Of a stretch of 64,000 nucleotides of DNA, positions 1 through 8,738 are shown piece by piece. The DNA comes from Melioribacteraceae bacterium (lineage in GTDB: Bacteria; Bacteroidota; Ignavibacteria; Ignavibacteriales; Melioribacteraceae). Location: NCBI GenBank assembly GCA_016927595.1, contig JAFGMI010000024.1, positions 62,001 through 126,000 of the forward strand, written 5' to 3'. How positions within the stretch are numbered: position 1 is the first letter of the stretch; each line of letters begins with the position of its first letter. The notes under the pieces are model-generated. The model was not told where the DNA came from. It searched no databases and saw only the letters and a list, made by a program, of their open reading frames with translations. Made by a program: the position numbers and the translations under genes.

Positions 1-768
1 CGGTTTATTGTTTCCGGTGGAGCAGCGTTGCCGAGAGATTTGGGATTTTTCTTTGAAGCAGTCGGGCTTTTAATTATTGAGGGATACGGTCTTACCGAAT
101 CATCACCGGTAATTGCTGCAAACAGATTGCACGATTATAAGTTCGGTACCGTTGGAAAGCCGTTCCCGGGCGTTGAAGTTAAAATTGCCCAGGACGGTGA
201 AATATTGGCATATGGTCCAAATATAATGCAGGGATACTATAAAAATAAAAAAGAGACTGAAGAGACTGTAAAAAACGGCTGGCTGCATACAGGCGATATT
301 GGTGTTTTTGATGCCGAGGGCTTCTTAATTATAACTGACCGTAAAAAGAGTTTATTTAAAACATCTACAGGGAAATATATTGCACCTACTCCGATTGAGA
401 ATATGTTTCTTGCCAGTAAATATATCGACCAGTTCATATTAATAGGAGACCGGAGGATGTTCATCACCGCACTTATTGTGCCCGATTATGAAGCAATAAA
501 AGAATATGCCGATGCACATCGAATCGCGTACACGGATCCGCTTGAATTAACCAAATCCAAGCAGGTATATGAACTGCTCGAGAAAGACCTGTCGCAGTTC
601 CAGAAGAGACTGGCTGCGTATGAAAAGGTTAGGCGGTTTACCATTCTTGAAAAACCATTCACGATTGAAGACGGCGAGATGACCCCTTCATTGAAACTGA
701 AGAGAAAGGTGATTGAAGAACGGTATAAAGATTTGATAGAGGAAATGTATAAAGGGATTGAATCCTGA
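1..768 (+). CDS. Long-chain acyl-CoA synthetase (AMP-forming), C-terminal part
   Basis: The gene enters the window from the left: the frame is open from base 1, so no start codon is visible. The product belongs to the adenylate-forming ligase family that activates fatty acids to acyl-AMP and then acyl-CoA. Visible family motifs are the GYGLTESSP adenylation motif (bases about 79-105), TGDIG (the conserved Asp that holds the ribose), DRKKSLFKTSTGKYI with the hinge region, and the C-terminal PSLKLKRK segment carrying the catalytic lysine. About 255 residues are present, so roughly the N-terminal 60 percent is missing. The ending matches eukaryotic-like/FAA1-type bacterial long-chain ligases, which have an insert before the final lysine. 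Substrate chain length cannot be read from the sequence. A strong terminator follows. Confidence 0.9.
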   Translation, partial: RFIVSGGAALPRDLGFFFEAVGLLIIEGYGLTESSPVIAANRLHDYKFGTVGKPFPGVEVKIAQDGEILAYGPNIMQGYYKNKKETEETVKNGWLHTGDIGVFDAEGFLIITDRKKSLFKTSTGKYIAPTPIENMFLASKYIDQFILIGDRRMFITALIVPDYEAIKEYADAHRIAYTDPLELTKSKQVYELLEKDLSQFQKRLAAYEKVRRFTILEKPFTIEDGEMTPSLKLKRKVIEERYKDLIEEMYKGIES

Positions 769-790
769 CAATAACCTAAAATGGAGATTT

Positions 791-822
791 AAGCCCGGTG
801 ATTGAATCCCGGGCTTTTTTTT
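791..822 (+). terminator. Rho-independent terminator after the acyl-CoA ligase
   Basis: A perfect 8-bp stem AAGCCCGG (791-798) / CCGGGCTT (809-816) with a 10-nt loop runs directly into a T tract ending at 822. It ends the acyl-CoA ligase transcript and also shows that the next gene cannot start at the in-frame TTG at 802, which lies in the loop. Confidence 0.9.
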
Positions 823-825
823 AAC

Positions 826-1512
826 ATGAAATATGAGTTACTTATATTCGATGCAGATGATACACTGTTCAATTATAATGAAGGTGAATCTTTTGCACTG
901 GCAGCATCACTGCAGGCATTCAAGATCAATGCTGATTTCAACAACTTCCGTAAAACCTATAGTGATATAAATAAGTCGTTATGGCAGGATTTTGAACTGA
1001 ATCAAATTAGTGCAGATGATCTTAAAATAGAACGATTCAGGAGATTGTTCTCATCATTAAATATTGGGATTGATGCAGAGAAATTCAGCGACTTGTATCT
1101 GCATAATCTCTCGAAGGCTGTATTTTTAATTGACGGAGCGTTAGAGTTAATTAAGAAGCTTAGTAGAAACTACAGGTTAGTGATAATTACGAACGGTTTA
1201 ACTAAGGTACAGAGACCGCGCTTTAACAAATCGGCTATTGGTAAGTATTTTGAAACCTATATTATCTCAGAGGAAATTGGACTTCAGAAGCCTGACCCGG
1301 GTATATTTAAATTCACTTTCAACAAAACAAAATATAATAAAAAAGATAAAACCTTGATGATAGGTGATAATCTCGGTTCAGATATTCTGGGGGGGAATTT
1401 ATTCGGAATAGATACGTGCTGGTATAACCCGGGACAAAAGGCAAACTTGACCGGAATTACTCCAACTTTTGAAATACATAGACTTTCTGCCTTGCTTACT
1501 CTTCTGAAATAG
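826..1512 (+). CDS. YjjG-like HAD hydrolase (noncanonical pyrimidine nucleotidase family)
   Basis: This 228-residue protein is a haloacid-dehalogenase superfamily phosphatase. Motif I is DADDTLF near the N terminus (nucleophile and acid/base Asp), motif II is the IITNG segment, motif III uses the Lys in GLQKPDPGIF, and motif IV is GDNLGSDILGG. The helical cap after motif I and the KPDPGIF block resemble the YjjG 5'-nucleotidase family, which removes phosphate from noncanonical pyrimidine nucleotides and acts as house-cleaning. The ATG at 826 is chosen because an in-frame TTG at 802 lies within the preceding terminator hairpin. There is no clear Shine-Dalgarno sequence. Substrate identity is inference; a related phosphoglycolate-type phosphatase is the alternative. 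Confidence 0.8.
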   Translation: MKYELLIFDADDTLFNYNEGESFALAASLQAFKINADFNNFRKTYSDINKSLWQDFELNQISADDLKIERFRRLFSSLNIGIDAEKFSDLYLHNLSKAVFLIDGALELIKKLSRNYRLVIITNGLTKVQRPRFNKSAIGKYFETYIISEEIGLQKPDPGIFKFTFNKTKYNKKDKTLMIGDNLGSDILGGNLFGIDTCWYNPGQKANLTGITPTFEIHRLSALLTLLK

Positions 1513-1592
1513 AACGACTTTAATAGGGTTAATTCTGAATTAAAGGTGTTATTTTTAGTATATTTGCATTCTAAAAATTACAGGGATTTATT

Positions 1593-3629
1593 TTGCAACG
1601 AGAAAAAATTCTGGTTACATCTGCTCTTCCTTACGCTAACGGACCAATTCATCTGGGACATCTGAGCGGGGCTTATCTGCCTGCCGATATTTTTGTCAGG
1701 TATCATCGATCCAAGGGTTCAGATATCCTTTATGTCTGCGGATCGGATGAACACGGAGTTCCAATAACTATAAGTGCCGACAAAGAAGGTGTATCGCCAA
1801 AAGAGATAATTGACCGTTATCATGAGGCTAATAAAAAAGCATTTGAAAAGTTCGATATGTCTTTCGATGTTTATTCAAGAACAAGTCGCCCGATCCACCA
1901 CGAAACGGCTCAGACTTTTTTTAAGAGTTATCTGGAACAAAAACTTCTGATTGAGAAAAAGTCTTTTCAGTTTTATGATGATAAAGCACAGATGTTTTTG
2001 CCTGATAGATATGTCGAAGGTACATGCCCCAAATGTGGTTTTGAGGAAGCCAGAAGCGATGAATGTGAAAATTGCGGTTCACTTTATGACCCGAGTGAAT
2101 TAATAAAACCCAGGAGCAAAATTTCGGGTGAAGAACCTCTGTTAAAGGAAACTTCTCACTGGTATTTCCCTCTGGGCAAGTTCCAGGATAGATTGGAAAA
2201 ATACGTTAATGAAAGTAATGAAAAATATAAATGGAAAGACAACGTAATTCAGTACTGCAGGGGATGGTTCAGAGACGGGCTTAAGGATAGAGCCGTAACA
2301 CGCGACTTGGACTGGGGTGTTAAGGTACCGATAAACGGTGCTGATGGTAAAGTGTTGTATGTCTGGTTCGAAGCGGTTCTGGGTTATATTTCGGCGACAA
2401 AGGAGTTTTTCAAAGCGAAAGGAAACGAAGATGGATGGAAGGATTTCTGGCAGGATACTTCCACCAGGTACATAGCCTTCATCGGCAAAGATAATACAGT
2501 ATTTCATACAATAATATTCCCTGCAATGTTAATGGCATGGAACGACGGTAATAAAGAAAAATATCTTCTTCCGGAGAATGTGCCCGCAAACGAATTCCTG
2601 AATTTTGAAGGGAAAAAGTTTTCTAAATCGCGAGGCTGGGGTATTGATGTTTCAGATTTTCTAGAACTATTCCCGGCTGATTCGCTAAGATACACACTGG
2701 CATCGAACCTTCCGGAAAACAAGGATACGGATTTTCATTGGAAGGAGTTTCAGGCAAAGAACAATTCCGAGCTTGCAGACATATTAGGTAATTTTGTGAA
2801 CAGAACGTTCGTCTTTGCCCGGAAGCATTTCGGCAATAAAGTTCCGGCACTGGGCGAGCTACAGAAAATTGACAGCGAAATGATTGATATGATTAAAGAA
2901 TACCCTGTAAAAATCGGTTCGTTGATTGAAAATTATAAGATAAAAGATGCCGTTCTCGAAATGATGAATCTTGCACGCGCGGCAAATAAATACTTTAATG
3001 ATACGGAACCCTGGGTTACTATTAAATCGAATAAAGATAAGTGCGGCACAACCATTAACGTTTGTGTCCAGATTATCAGTACCCTTGCAGAAGTATTCGG
3101 ACCTGTTATACCGGATGCATCAGGTAAAATGTTCAGGATGCTGAATACAAATTCTGCAGGATGGGTGAATTGCGGAACAATAAGATTATTTGAAGGACAT
3201 GAGTTAGGGACTCCGGAAATATTATTCTCAAAGGTTGATGATGAAATAATTAGCGAACAAATAAATAAACTTGGTGTCGTCGAACAGGTTTCGTATAACG
3301 AACCTATGATAAGCTACGAAGAATTTTCAAAGATTGATCTGCGAACTGCTGTTGTTCTTGAAGCTGAAAAAATAAAAAAGAGTAAAAAGCTGTTGAAATT
3401 GAAAGTTAAAACTGCCGGTGGCGAAAGACAAATAATAGCAGGAATTGCAGAGCACTATTCTCCGGACGAATTGCTAAATAAAAGTATTGTTATTGTGGCC
3501 AATCTGAAACCCGCCAAACTAATGGGATTAGAATCACAGGGAATGATTCTGGCAGTCGAGAATAAAGATGGGGAATTGAAAATTCTTCAAACTGATGATA
3601 AAATCGTACCCGGCGCTAAAGTCCGGTAA
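1593..3629 (+). CDS. metG: Methionine-tRNA ligase
   Basis: MetG charges tRNA-Met with methionine. The 678-residue protein has the class I signature HLGH at residues 20-23, a zinc-binding insert with CPKC and CENC pairs around residues 145-161, a KFSKS version of the KMSKS loop near residue 342, and a C-terminal tRNA-binding domain (about 570-678) of the EMAPII/Trbp111 type, giving the long, dimeric form of the enzyme. The only suitable start is TTG at 1593, directly before the conserved KILVTSALPYANG segment. A TATATTTG box at 1559-1566 resembles the Bacteroidota -7 element, so the gene may have its own promoter. The orphan methyltransferase begins 20 nt downstream and may be cotranscribed. 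Confidence 0.97.
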   Translation: MQREKILVTSALPYANGPIHLGHLSGAYLPADIFVRYHRSKGSDILYVCGSDEHGVPITISADKEGVSPKEIIDRYHEANKKAFEKFDMSFDVYSRTSRPIHHETAQTFFKSYLEQKLLIEKKSFQFYDDKAQMFLPDRYVEGTCPKCGFEEARSDECENCGSLYDPSELIKPRSKISGEEPLLKETSHWYFPLGKFQDRLEKYVNESNEKYKWKDNVIQYCRGWFRDGLKDRAVTRDLDWGVKVPINGADGKVLYVWFEAVLGYISATKEFFKAKGNEDGWKDFWQDTSTRYIAFIGKDNTVFHTIIFPAMLMAWNDGNKEKYLLPENVPANEFLNFEGKKFSKSRGWGIDVSDFLELFPADSLRYTLASNLPENKDTDFHWKEFQAKNNSELADILGNFVNRTFVFARKHFGNKVPALGELQKIDSEMIDMIKEYPVKIGSLIENYKIKDAVLEMMNLARAANKYFNDTEPWVTIKSNKDKCGTTINVCVQIISTLAEVFGPVIPDASGKMFRMLNTNSAGWVNCGTIRLFEGHELGTPEILFSKVDDEIISEQINKLGVVEQVSYNEPMISYEEFSKIDLRTAVVLEAEKIKKSKKLLKLKVKTAGGERQIIAGIAEHYSPDELLNKSIVIVANLKPAKLMGLESQGMILAVENKDGELKILQTDDKIVPGAKVR

Positions 3630-3649
3630 TTAAGATTGTTGAAAAGAGT

Positions 3650-4594
3650 ATGAATAAAAAATCTGCCCCGATGAACCGGTCTTTAATGTTAAGGCGTGGT
3701 GAAATTTCGAAATACTCGAAAAGGTTAGTGAAAATTAGCGAAACTGTTCTTTTCAAGGAAATTTTAAACAAGACTATTAATCAAAACCTTTTCGATATAA
3801 TTGATTACCTGCCGGATGGTTTTATTAATTTACTTTTCATCGATCCGCCATACAATATCAGGAAGAATTTCAATAATAAATTGTTTAGGGAAAGACCAAT
3901 TAATGAATACACAGCCTGGATTGAATCGTTCGTATCAAAATTGGTAAGATGTCTTAAACCGGATGCATCAATTTATGTTTGCGGAGACTGGAAATCTTCA
4001 ACCTCTTTGCATCTTGTGCTCAGTAAGTATTTTATTGTCAGGAACAGAATCACCTGGGAAAGGGAAAAGGGTCGCGGTTCAAAAACCAACTGGAAAAATA
4101 ATACCGAAGATATTTGGTTTTGTACAGCATCTGAAAATTATAAATTTAATCATAACGCCGTAATGCTGAAACGCCGCGTACTCGCACCATACAGGGATAA
4201 TGAAGGTAAACCTAAAGACTGGCAGAATGATGATGACGGCGCTTTCAGACTAACGCATCCATCAAACATATGGAATGACATTTCGGTGCCATTCTGGTCG
4301 ATGCCTGAAAATACGGAGCATCCGACCCAAAAACCGGAAAAATTACTTGCTAAAATTCTGCTCGCCAGCTCGGATCCTGGTGAAGTTGTTTTTGATCCGT
4401 TTCTTGGATCGGGCACAACATCAGTAGTTGCAAAAAAGCTGGACCGAAATTACGTAGGGATAGAAATTGATAAAAAGTATGCTTGTATTGCGGAAAAAAG
4501 ACTCGAATTAGCCGATAGAGATAAAACGATACAGGGTTTTCATGAGGGTGTTTTCTGGGAAAGGAACTCCGCACTTAAAAGGAATGTCAAATAA
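3650..4594 (+). CDS. Orphan DNA methyltransferase (beta class, N6-adenine/N4-cytosine)
   Basis: A 314-residue site-specific DNA methyltransferase. The catalytic motif IV, DPPY, is at residues 65-68, before the S-adenosylmethionine-binding motif I (DPFLGSGTT, about residue 248), the order that defines the beta class. A conserved HPTQKP stretch precedes motif I and the ending GIEIDKKY is typical. The general layout is like the YhdJ/EcoKII group. No restriction endonuclease or specificity subunit is adjacent; the neighbours are metG and a SurA-like operon, so it looks like a solitary methylase with a regulatory or epigenetic role rather than half of a restriction system. The target sequence cannot be read from the protein. 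A second beta-class enzyme lies at 55.6 kb. Confidence 0.87.
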   Translation: MNKKSAPMNRSLMLRRGEISKYSKRLVKISETVLFKEILNKTINQNLFDIIDYLPDGFINLLFIDPPYNIRKNFNNKLFRERPINEYTAWIESFVSKLVRCLKPDASIYVCGDWKSSTSLHLVLSKYFIVRNRITWEREKGRGSKTNWKNNTEDIWFCTASENYKFNHNAVMLKRRVLAPYRDNEGKPKDWQNDDDGAFRLTHPSNIWNDISVPFWSMPENTEHPTQKPEKLLAKILLASSDPGEVVFDPFLGSGTTSVVAKKLDRNYVGIEIDKKYACIAEKRLELADRDKTIQGFHEGVFWERNSALKRNVK

Positions 4595-4684
4595 TCCTTT
4601 GATTACTTCTTACATTGATTTTCAGTCTATCTATGGGTAAAATTAAAACTTGAATTTAAAATGATTAGGGAGGTAGTTTTAATA

Positions 4685-6676
4685 ATGAAAAATAGTGTTT
4701 TGATACTACTCATCGGAATTATTTCGTTATTTATTTTTTCCTGTTCTCCGAAATTATCGGAGTATATAGTTGCTGATTTTGGAAATACAGAGGTGACACT
4801 TTCTGATTTTGAAAAAGCTTACGCAAAGAATGTTGGTGGTATTGAACACGCCCGTCAAGATTCACTGGAGAATTATAAAAAATTTCTTGATTTATACCTG
4901 AACTTCAGAATGAAATTACGAAATGCCGAGGTTAGAGGTTATCCTTCCGATGAATCGATTATCAGTGAACTTAACGACTATAAAAAACAGGTTGGTGCAT
5001 CATATGTGACTGAAAGAGAAATTGTTATCCCCGGTCTTCGGAAGCTTTATGACAGAGGGAAGGATGAAATCCGGATTAGTCATATCATGATTCAGCAGGA
5101 CAGTATGGTTTCTAATCCTAAAGAGACCGCTGAAATGCTTATAGACTCTCTTAATGCGGGTGCGGATTTTAGCAAATATGTTGATAAATATTCAAAGGAT
5201 GGTTACTCGAAAAAGTATGATGGTGATTTATACTGGGTAACTTCAGGTCAGATACTGCCTAATATCGAAGAAGCTATTTACAGTACTCCGGTAGGTGAGA
5301 TATGCTCTAAACCTATTCCGTCGCAATACGGATACCATATATTAAAAGTTACCGACCGGCAGCCAATCCGCTATAAATTAAAAGCCAGCCATATACTTAT
5401 TAAGGCTACTCCGAATATCGACAGCACCGATTCAGCGGGGGCTTACTACAGAATAAACGAAATTTATAATAAGATAATAAACGGTCAGAATTTTGAAGAA
5501 TTGGCAAAACAGTATTCTGAGGACCAGGGCACCGCTGCAAATGGCGGCGATCTGGGATACTTTTCAAGAAGACGAATGGTAAAGGCCTTTGATGAAGTTG
5601 TTTTCAATATGAAAGTTGGAGAAATTTCAAAACCGGTAAAGACGAATTTCGGTTATCACATTATTAAACTTGTTGATGAACAACCTTACCCTTCATTCGA
5701 GGATCAGAAAGAGGAGCTTCGTCAGAAGTATAAAAGATCGACCTATGATGATGATTATAAATCATACATCGACAGCCTTAAGAAAAAATATAACTATTCG
5801 ATTAATCAGAACCTGATTAACGGATTGGTGAACATGCGTGATACCGTTCTTATCAACAACAGCTACTGGAACAGTTATGCGCATGAAAAATACGGTAATG
5901 ATACGGTTATTTCTGTGGGTAAAAAGTCTGTGATTTTAGACAGTCTGTTCGCATTTGCTATTTCCGATAGACAGTTTGTAAACAAGAAAGTCCAGAGAAC
6001 AGGATTTATTCAGCGTGCAGCAGACAAACTTTCCGACCAGCTGGTGCTGGAGGAACGCGCACTTAACCTTGATGCGGAAAACCAGGAATTTGCCGATTTG
6101 ATGAAAGATTACAAGAACGGTATCTACATTTTCAGACTGCAGGAAGACGAAGTGTGGGATAAACTAATCCTCGATTCGAATGAAGTTAAGAATTTTTACG
6201 AACAGAACAGCGAGAATTACAAATACAATGATAGGGTGGAATATGCTGAAATTCTGGTCAGGCAGGATTCGCTTGCAAAAGCAATTTATGAACAGTTAAA
6301 ATCCGGTTCGGAATTCGACACCCTTGCCGCGATGCATACAACCAGATCGGGATTCAAATCCAGAAATGGACGTTACGATATCTCAGAGGTTGCTGGTAAT
6401 GAATTAGCGGAAATAGCCTTCGGATTAAATAAGCCGGGCGATTTTACTGAGCCATTCAAAACGAGCGGCGGTTTTGCAATAATCAAACTTATTGAAAAAT
6501 ATCCCGCACGTCCTAAAACGTTTGAAGAAGCAAAACCTGAGGTATCAAGTGATTATCAGGAGGTATTAAGCAAAAAACTTGAACAGGATTACATTGATCG
6601 TTTGACTAAACTATATAAACCTGAAAAATATTATGAAGTACTTGAGAGAGCATTTAAAGAGAACAAGTTTAACTAA
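4685..6676 (+). CDS. Periplasmic PpiC/SurA-type peptidyl-prolyl isomerase lipoprotein
   Basis: This 663-residue lipoprotein should help fold outer-membrane or secreted proteins in the periplasm. A hydrophobic signal ends in the lipobox FIFSC with Cys20. Two clear parvulin domains follow, about residues 128-227 (SHIMIQQ to GYHILKV) and 234-332 (ASHILIK, NGGDLGYF, GYHIIKL), and a third degenerate copy lies near 518-604. The start at 4685 is preferred over the upstream in-frame ATG at 4661 because AGGGAGG at 4667-4673 sits 11 nt before it and the signal peptide then begins correctly. It is the first gene of an operon with two related chaperone genes; the next one starts inside its 3' end. Whether the third domain is active is unknown. 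Confidence 0.9.
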   Translation: MKNSVLILLIGIISLFIFSCSPKLSEYIVADFGNTEVTLSDFEKAYAKNVGGIEHARQDSLENYKKFLDLYLNFRMKLRNAEVRGYPSDESIISELNDYKKQVGASYVTEREIVIPGLRKLYDRGKDEIRISHIMIQQDSMVSNPKETAEMLIDSLNAGADFSKYVDKYSKDGYSKKYDGDLYWVTSGQILPNIEEAIYSTPVGEICSKPIPSQYGYHILKVTDRQPIRYKLKASHILIKATPNIDSTDSAGAYYRINEIYNKIINGQNFEELAKQYSEDQGTAANGGDLGYFSRRRMVKAFDEVVFNMKVGEISKPVKTNFGYHIIKLVDEQPYPSFEDQKEELRQKYKRSTYDDDYKSYIDSLKKKYNYSINQNLINGLVNMRDTVLINNSYWNSYAHEKYGNDTVISVGKKSVILDSLFAFAISDRQFVNKKVQRTGFIQRAADKLSDQLVLEERALNLDAENQEFADLMKDYKNGIYIFRLQEDEVWDKLILDSNEVKNFYEQNSENYKYNDRVEYAEILVRQDSLAKAIYEQLKSGSEFDTLAAMHTTRSGFKSRNGRYDISEVAGNELAEIAFGLNKPGDFTEPFKTSGGFAIIKLIEKYPARPKTFEEAKPEVSSDYQEVLSKKLEQDYIDRLTKLYKPEKYYEVLERAFKENKFN

Positions 6677-7448
6677 GCTGGTTTTTCTTGCAGTAATTCT
6701 TTTAAGCTGCAGCGAAGAAGAAAATGTCCCGGAGAATTATCTGGCGAAAGTCGAGAATTCGTATCTTAAAAAGAGTGATTTGAAAGATATGAATATCGAT
6801 TTCCAAAACGTGAAGCAGCGTGATGCATTTATTAATAACTGGGTAAAGAATGAAGTATTATTTCAGGAATCTATTAAACAGAATAACGACGAAAATATTG
6901 ACGAAGTGTTGCAGAGCATAAGAAAGGAATTGATTATTAATTATTTGATCGAATCGAAAGTGAAGAATTCCAGTAGGGATTTTACGGAAGAAGAGCTTAA
7001 AGAACATTATGAATTGTTCAGACAGAATTTTGTGCTTTCCAATGAATTGTATTTTCTTAACGGAATAGAATTAAGTGATGAAAAAACCGCTCACAGTTTT
7101 ATAGATCAGTTTAATTCTTCTGCTGTTAAAACATTTCCTTCAGAGTTCAAGAATGCGATTTCAATATTTACAAATAAAAAATATTACGACTTCAGCTGTC
7201 CCTCTAAGGATTTTTATAATTCAATCAGGTATCTCGATGAAAACGAACTCAGCAAAGTTATTAAATCAGAACAAAATTCATATCTGGTTGTTCAACTGGT
7301 CAGAAAATATGAACCGGGGACAATTCCCGATTACGAAATAGTAAAAGAAAAGGTTAAGGAAAGCCTGACGGTAAAGTATAAACAAAAAATAATCGACGAC
7401 TTTGTCAGGGAGTTGCTCGAAGATTATGAAATTGAAATAAAAGGTTAA
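6633..7448 (+). CDS. SurA-related lipoprotein without a recognisable isomerase domain
   Basis: A 271-residue predicted lipoprotein (lipobox LLSC followed by SEEE after a short hydrophobic stretch). The N-terminal half has the charged helical look of the SurA chaperone N domain (KKSDL, then NWVKNEVLFQE), but the C-terminal half lacks the GGDLG and GYHII signatures of a working parvulin domain. It starts 44 nt inside the preceding gene and ends 3 nt before surA, so translation is probably coupled. I infer a chaperone-only member of a three-gene folding operon. The extended N terminus before the signal is a little long, and a TTG nine bases later is an alternative start. Confidence 0.7.
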   Translation: MKYLREHLKRTSLTKLVFLAVILLSCSEEENVPENYLAKVENSYLKKSDLKDMNIDFQNVKQRDAFINNWVKNEVLFQESIKQNNDENIDEVLQSIRKELIINYLIESKVKNSSRDFTEEELKEHYELFRQNFVLSNELYFLNGIELSDEKTAHSFIDQFNSSAVKTFPSEFKNAISIFTNKKYYDFSCPSKDFYNSIRYLDENELSKVIKSEQNSYLVVQLVRKYEPGTIPDYEIVKEKVKESLTVKYKQKIIDDFVRELLEDYEIEIKG

Positions 7449-7451
7449 TCG

Positions 7452-8729
7452 ATGACTGTAATAAGAAAAATATTTTTTCTGTTGGTAATGAGTTTTACTT
7501 CCTCCTTTACACAGGAAGTCCTTGATAAAATAGTTGCCGTTGTTGATGATGAAATAATTTTGAAATCAGAACTTGATTTGAGAATTAATCTTGAGGCTGC
7601 ACAACGCAGGTTAAATCCTGAGGATCCAGATTTAAGAGCGAAGGTTTTAGATGCGCTTATTAGTGATAAATTACTTTATGCTCAGGCTGTTCTGGATACA
7701 ATTGAAGTTTCCGATGAAGAAGTAATGCAGCAGCTGGACTATCAGATGAATTATTTTATATCGCAGTATGGCTCTAGAGAGCTTGTTGAAGAAACATACG
7801 GTATGAGTATTGAGAGAATTAAAAGGGAATTCAGGGACGATACTCGTAAAAATATGATGGCTGAAAGAGTTAAGCAGAAAAAATTCGGAGCCGTTGAGGT
7901 TACACGCAAGGAAGTTGAAGAGTTTTATGAAAACTATGAGGATTCACTCGGACTTATACCGGAAAGATTTGAAATAGCTCATATATTTATCAATCCCAAA
8001 GCTTCGGGGAAGGTTAAATTAAAAGCAAAAGAATTTGCCCAGCAACTACTTGATTCAATTAAAAGCGGTGCCGATTTTGCTGAGCTAGCAAAAAAACATT
8101 CCGATGATCCGGGGAGTGCTTCGCAGGGTGGCGATCTCGGAACAGTAAAACGAGGTGTGTTTTATCCGGAATTTGAAGCGGCTGCCTATTCATTAGAACC
8201 GGGAGAATTATCAGGTGTCATCGAGTCCCCGGTCGGATATCATATAATTCAACTTATAGAAAGAAAAGGTGAAGCCATTAATGCGCGGCACATTCTTGTA
8301 AAAGCTAAGAGTGATGATGAAGCTGACTTAAGAACGATCGAACTTCTAACTGATATTCGGGACAGCATTTTGAATTCGGAGAAATCATTTTCTTACTTTG
8401 CTGGTAAGTACAGCGACGATAAGGAAACTGCAAAATTCGGTGGTGAACTTGGTACTTTTGAAGTCGGACAGCTAGATAAACAGCTTCTTGACCAAGTTTA
8501 TAAATTAAAGCCAGGGGAAATCGGATTCCCCAAAAGACTTGATATTGATGGGTCAACTTACGGATTTCATATAGTAAAACTAATTGACAGAACTCCTGAA
8601 CATAAGGCTAATCTTGAACAGGATTTCAACGATATTAAACGACTTGCGGAGTTCAGAAAACGGGAAAAATTGTATGAGAAATGGGTTGAAGAACTGAAGC
8701 AGAAAATTTACTGGGAAATAAAAGTCTAG
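7452..8729 (+). CDS. surA: SurA-like periplasmic chaperone/peptidyl-prolyl isomerase
   Basis: The 425-residue protein has a cleavable signal peptide, a SurA N-terminal chaperone domain (DKIVAVVDDEIILKSEL is the family hallmark) and two parvulin domains, about residues 173-270 (AHIFINP, GGDLG, GYHIIQL) and 276-381 (ARHILVK, GGELG, YGFHIVKL). SurA escorts unfolded outer-membrane proteins through the periplasm. It is the third gene of the operon, 3 nt after the lipoprotein gene. The domain order and length match the SurA family well. Client proteins are likely to include the many barrel proteins of this organism, such as those at 30-37 kb, but that is inference. Confidence 0.92.
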   Translation: MTVIRKIFFLLVMSFTSSFTQEVLDKIVAVVDDEIILKSELDLRINLEAAQRRLNPEDPDLRAKVLDALISDKLLYAQAVLDTIEVSDEEVMQQLDYQMNYFISQYGSRELVEETYGMSIERIKREFRDDTRKNMMAERVKQKKFGAVEVTRKEVEEFYENYEDSLGLIPERFEIAHIFINPKASGKVKLKAKEFAQQLLDSIKSGADFAELAKKHSDDPGSASQGGDLGTVKRGVFYPEFEAAAYSLEPGELSGVIESPVGYHIIQLIERKGEAINARHILVKAKSDDEADLRTIELLTDIRDSILNSEKSFSYFAGKYSDDKETAKFGGELGTFEVGQLDKQLLDQVYKLKPGEIGFPKRLDIDGSTYGFHIVKLIDRTPEHKANLEQDFNDIKRLAEFRKREKLYEKWVEELKQKIYWEIKV

Positions 8730-8738
8730 GGGAAAGAA

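Noticed and set aside
802-825. Upstream TTG start for the YjjG-like hydrolase
   Set aside because: It lies inside the terminator hairpin of the previous gene; ATG 826 begins exactly at the conserved N terminus.
3650-4594. Restriction-modification system at the first methyltransferase
   Set aside because: No endonuclease or specificity gene is found next to it; flanking genes are metG and a chaperone operon.
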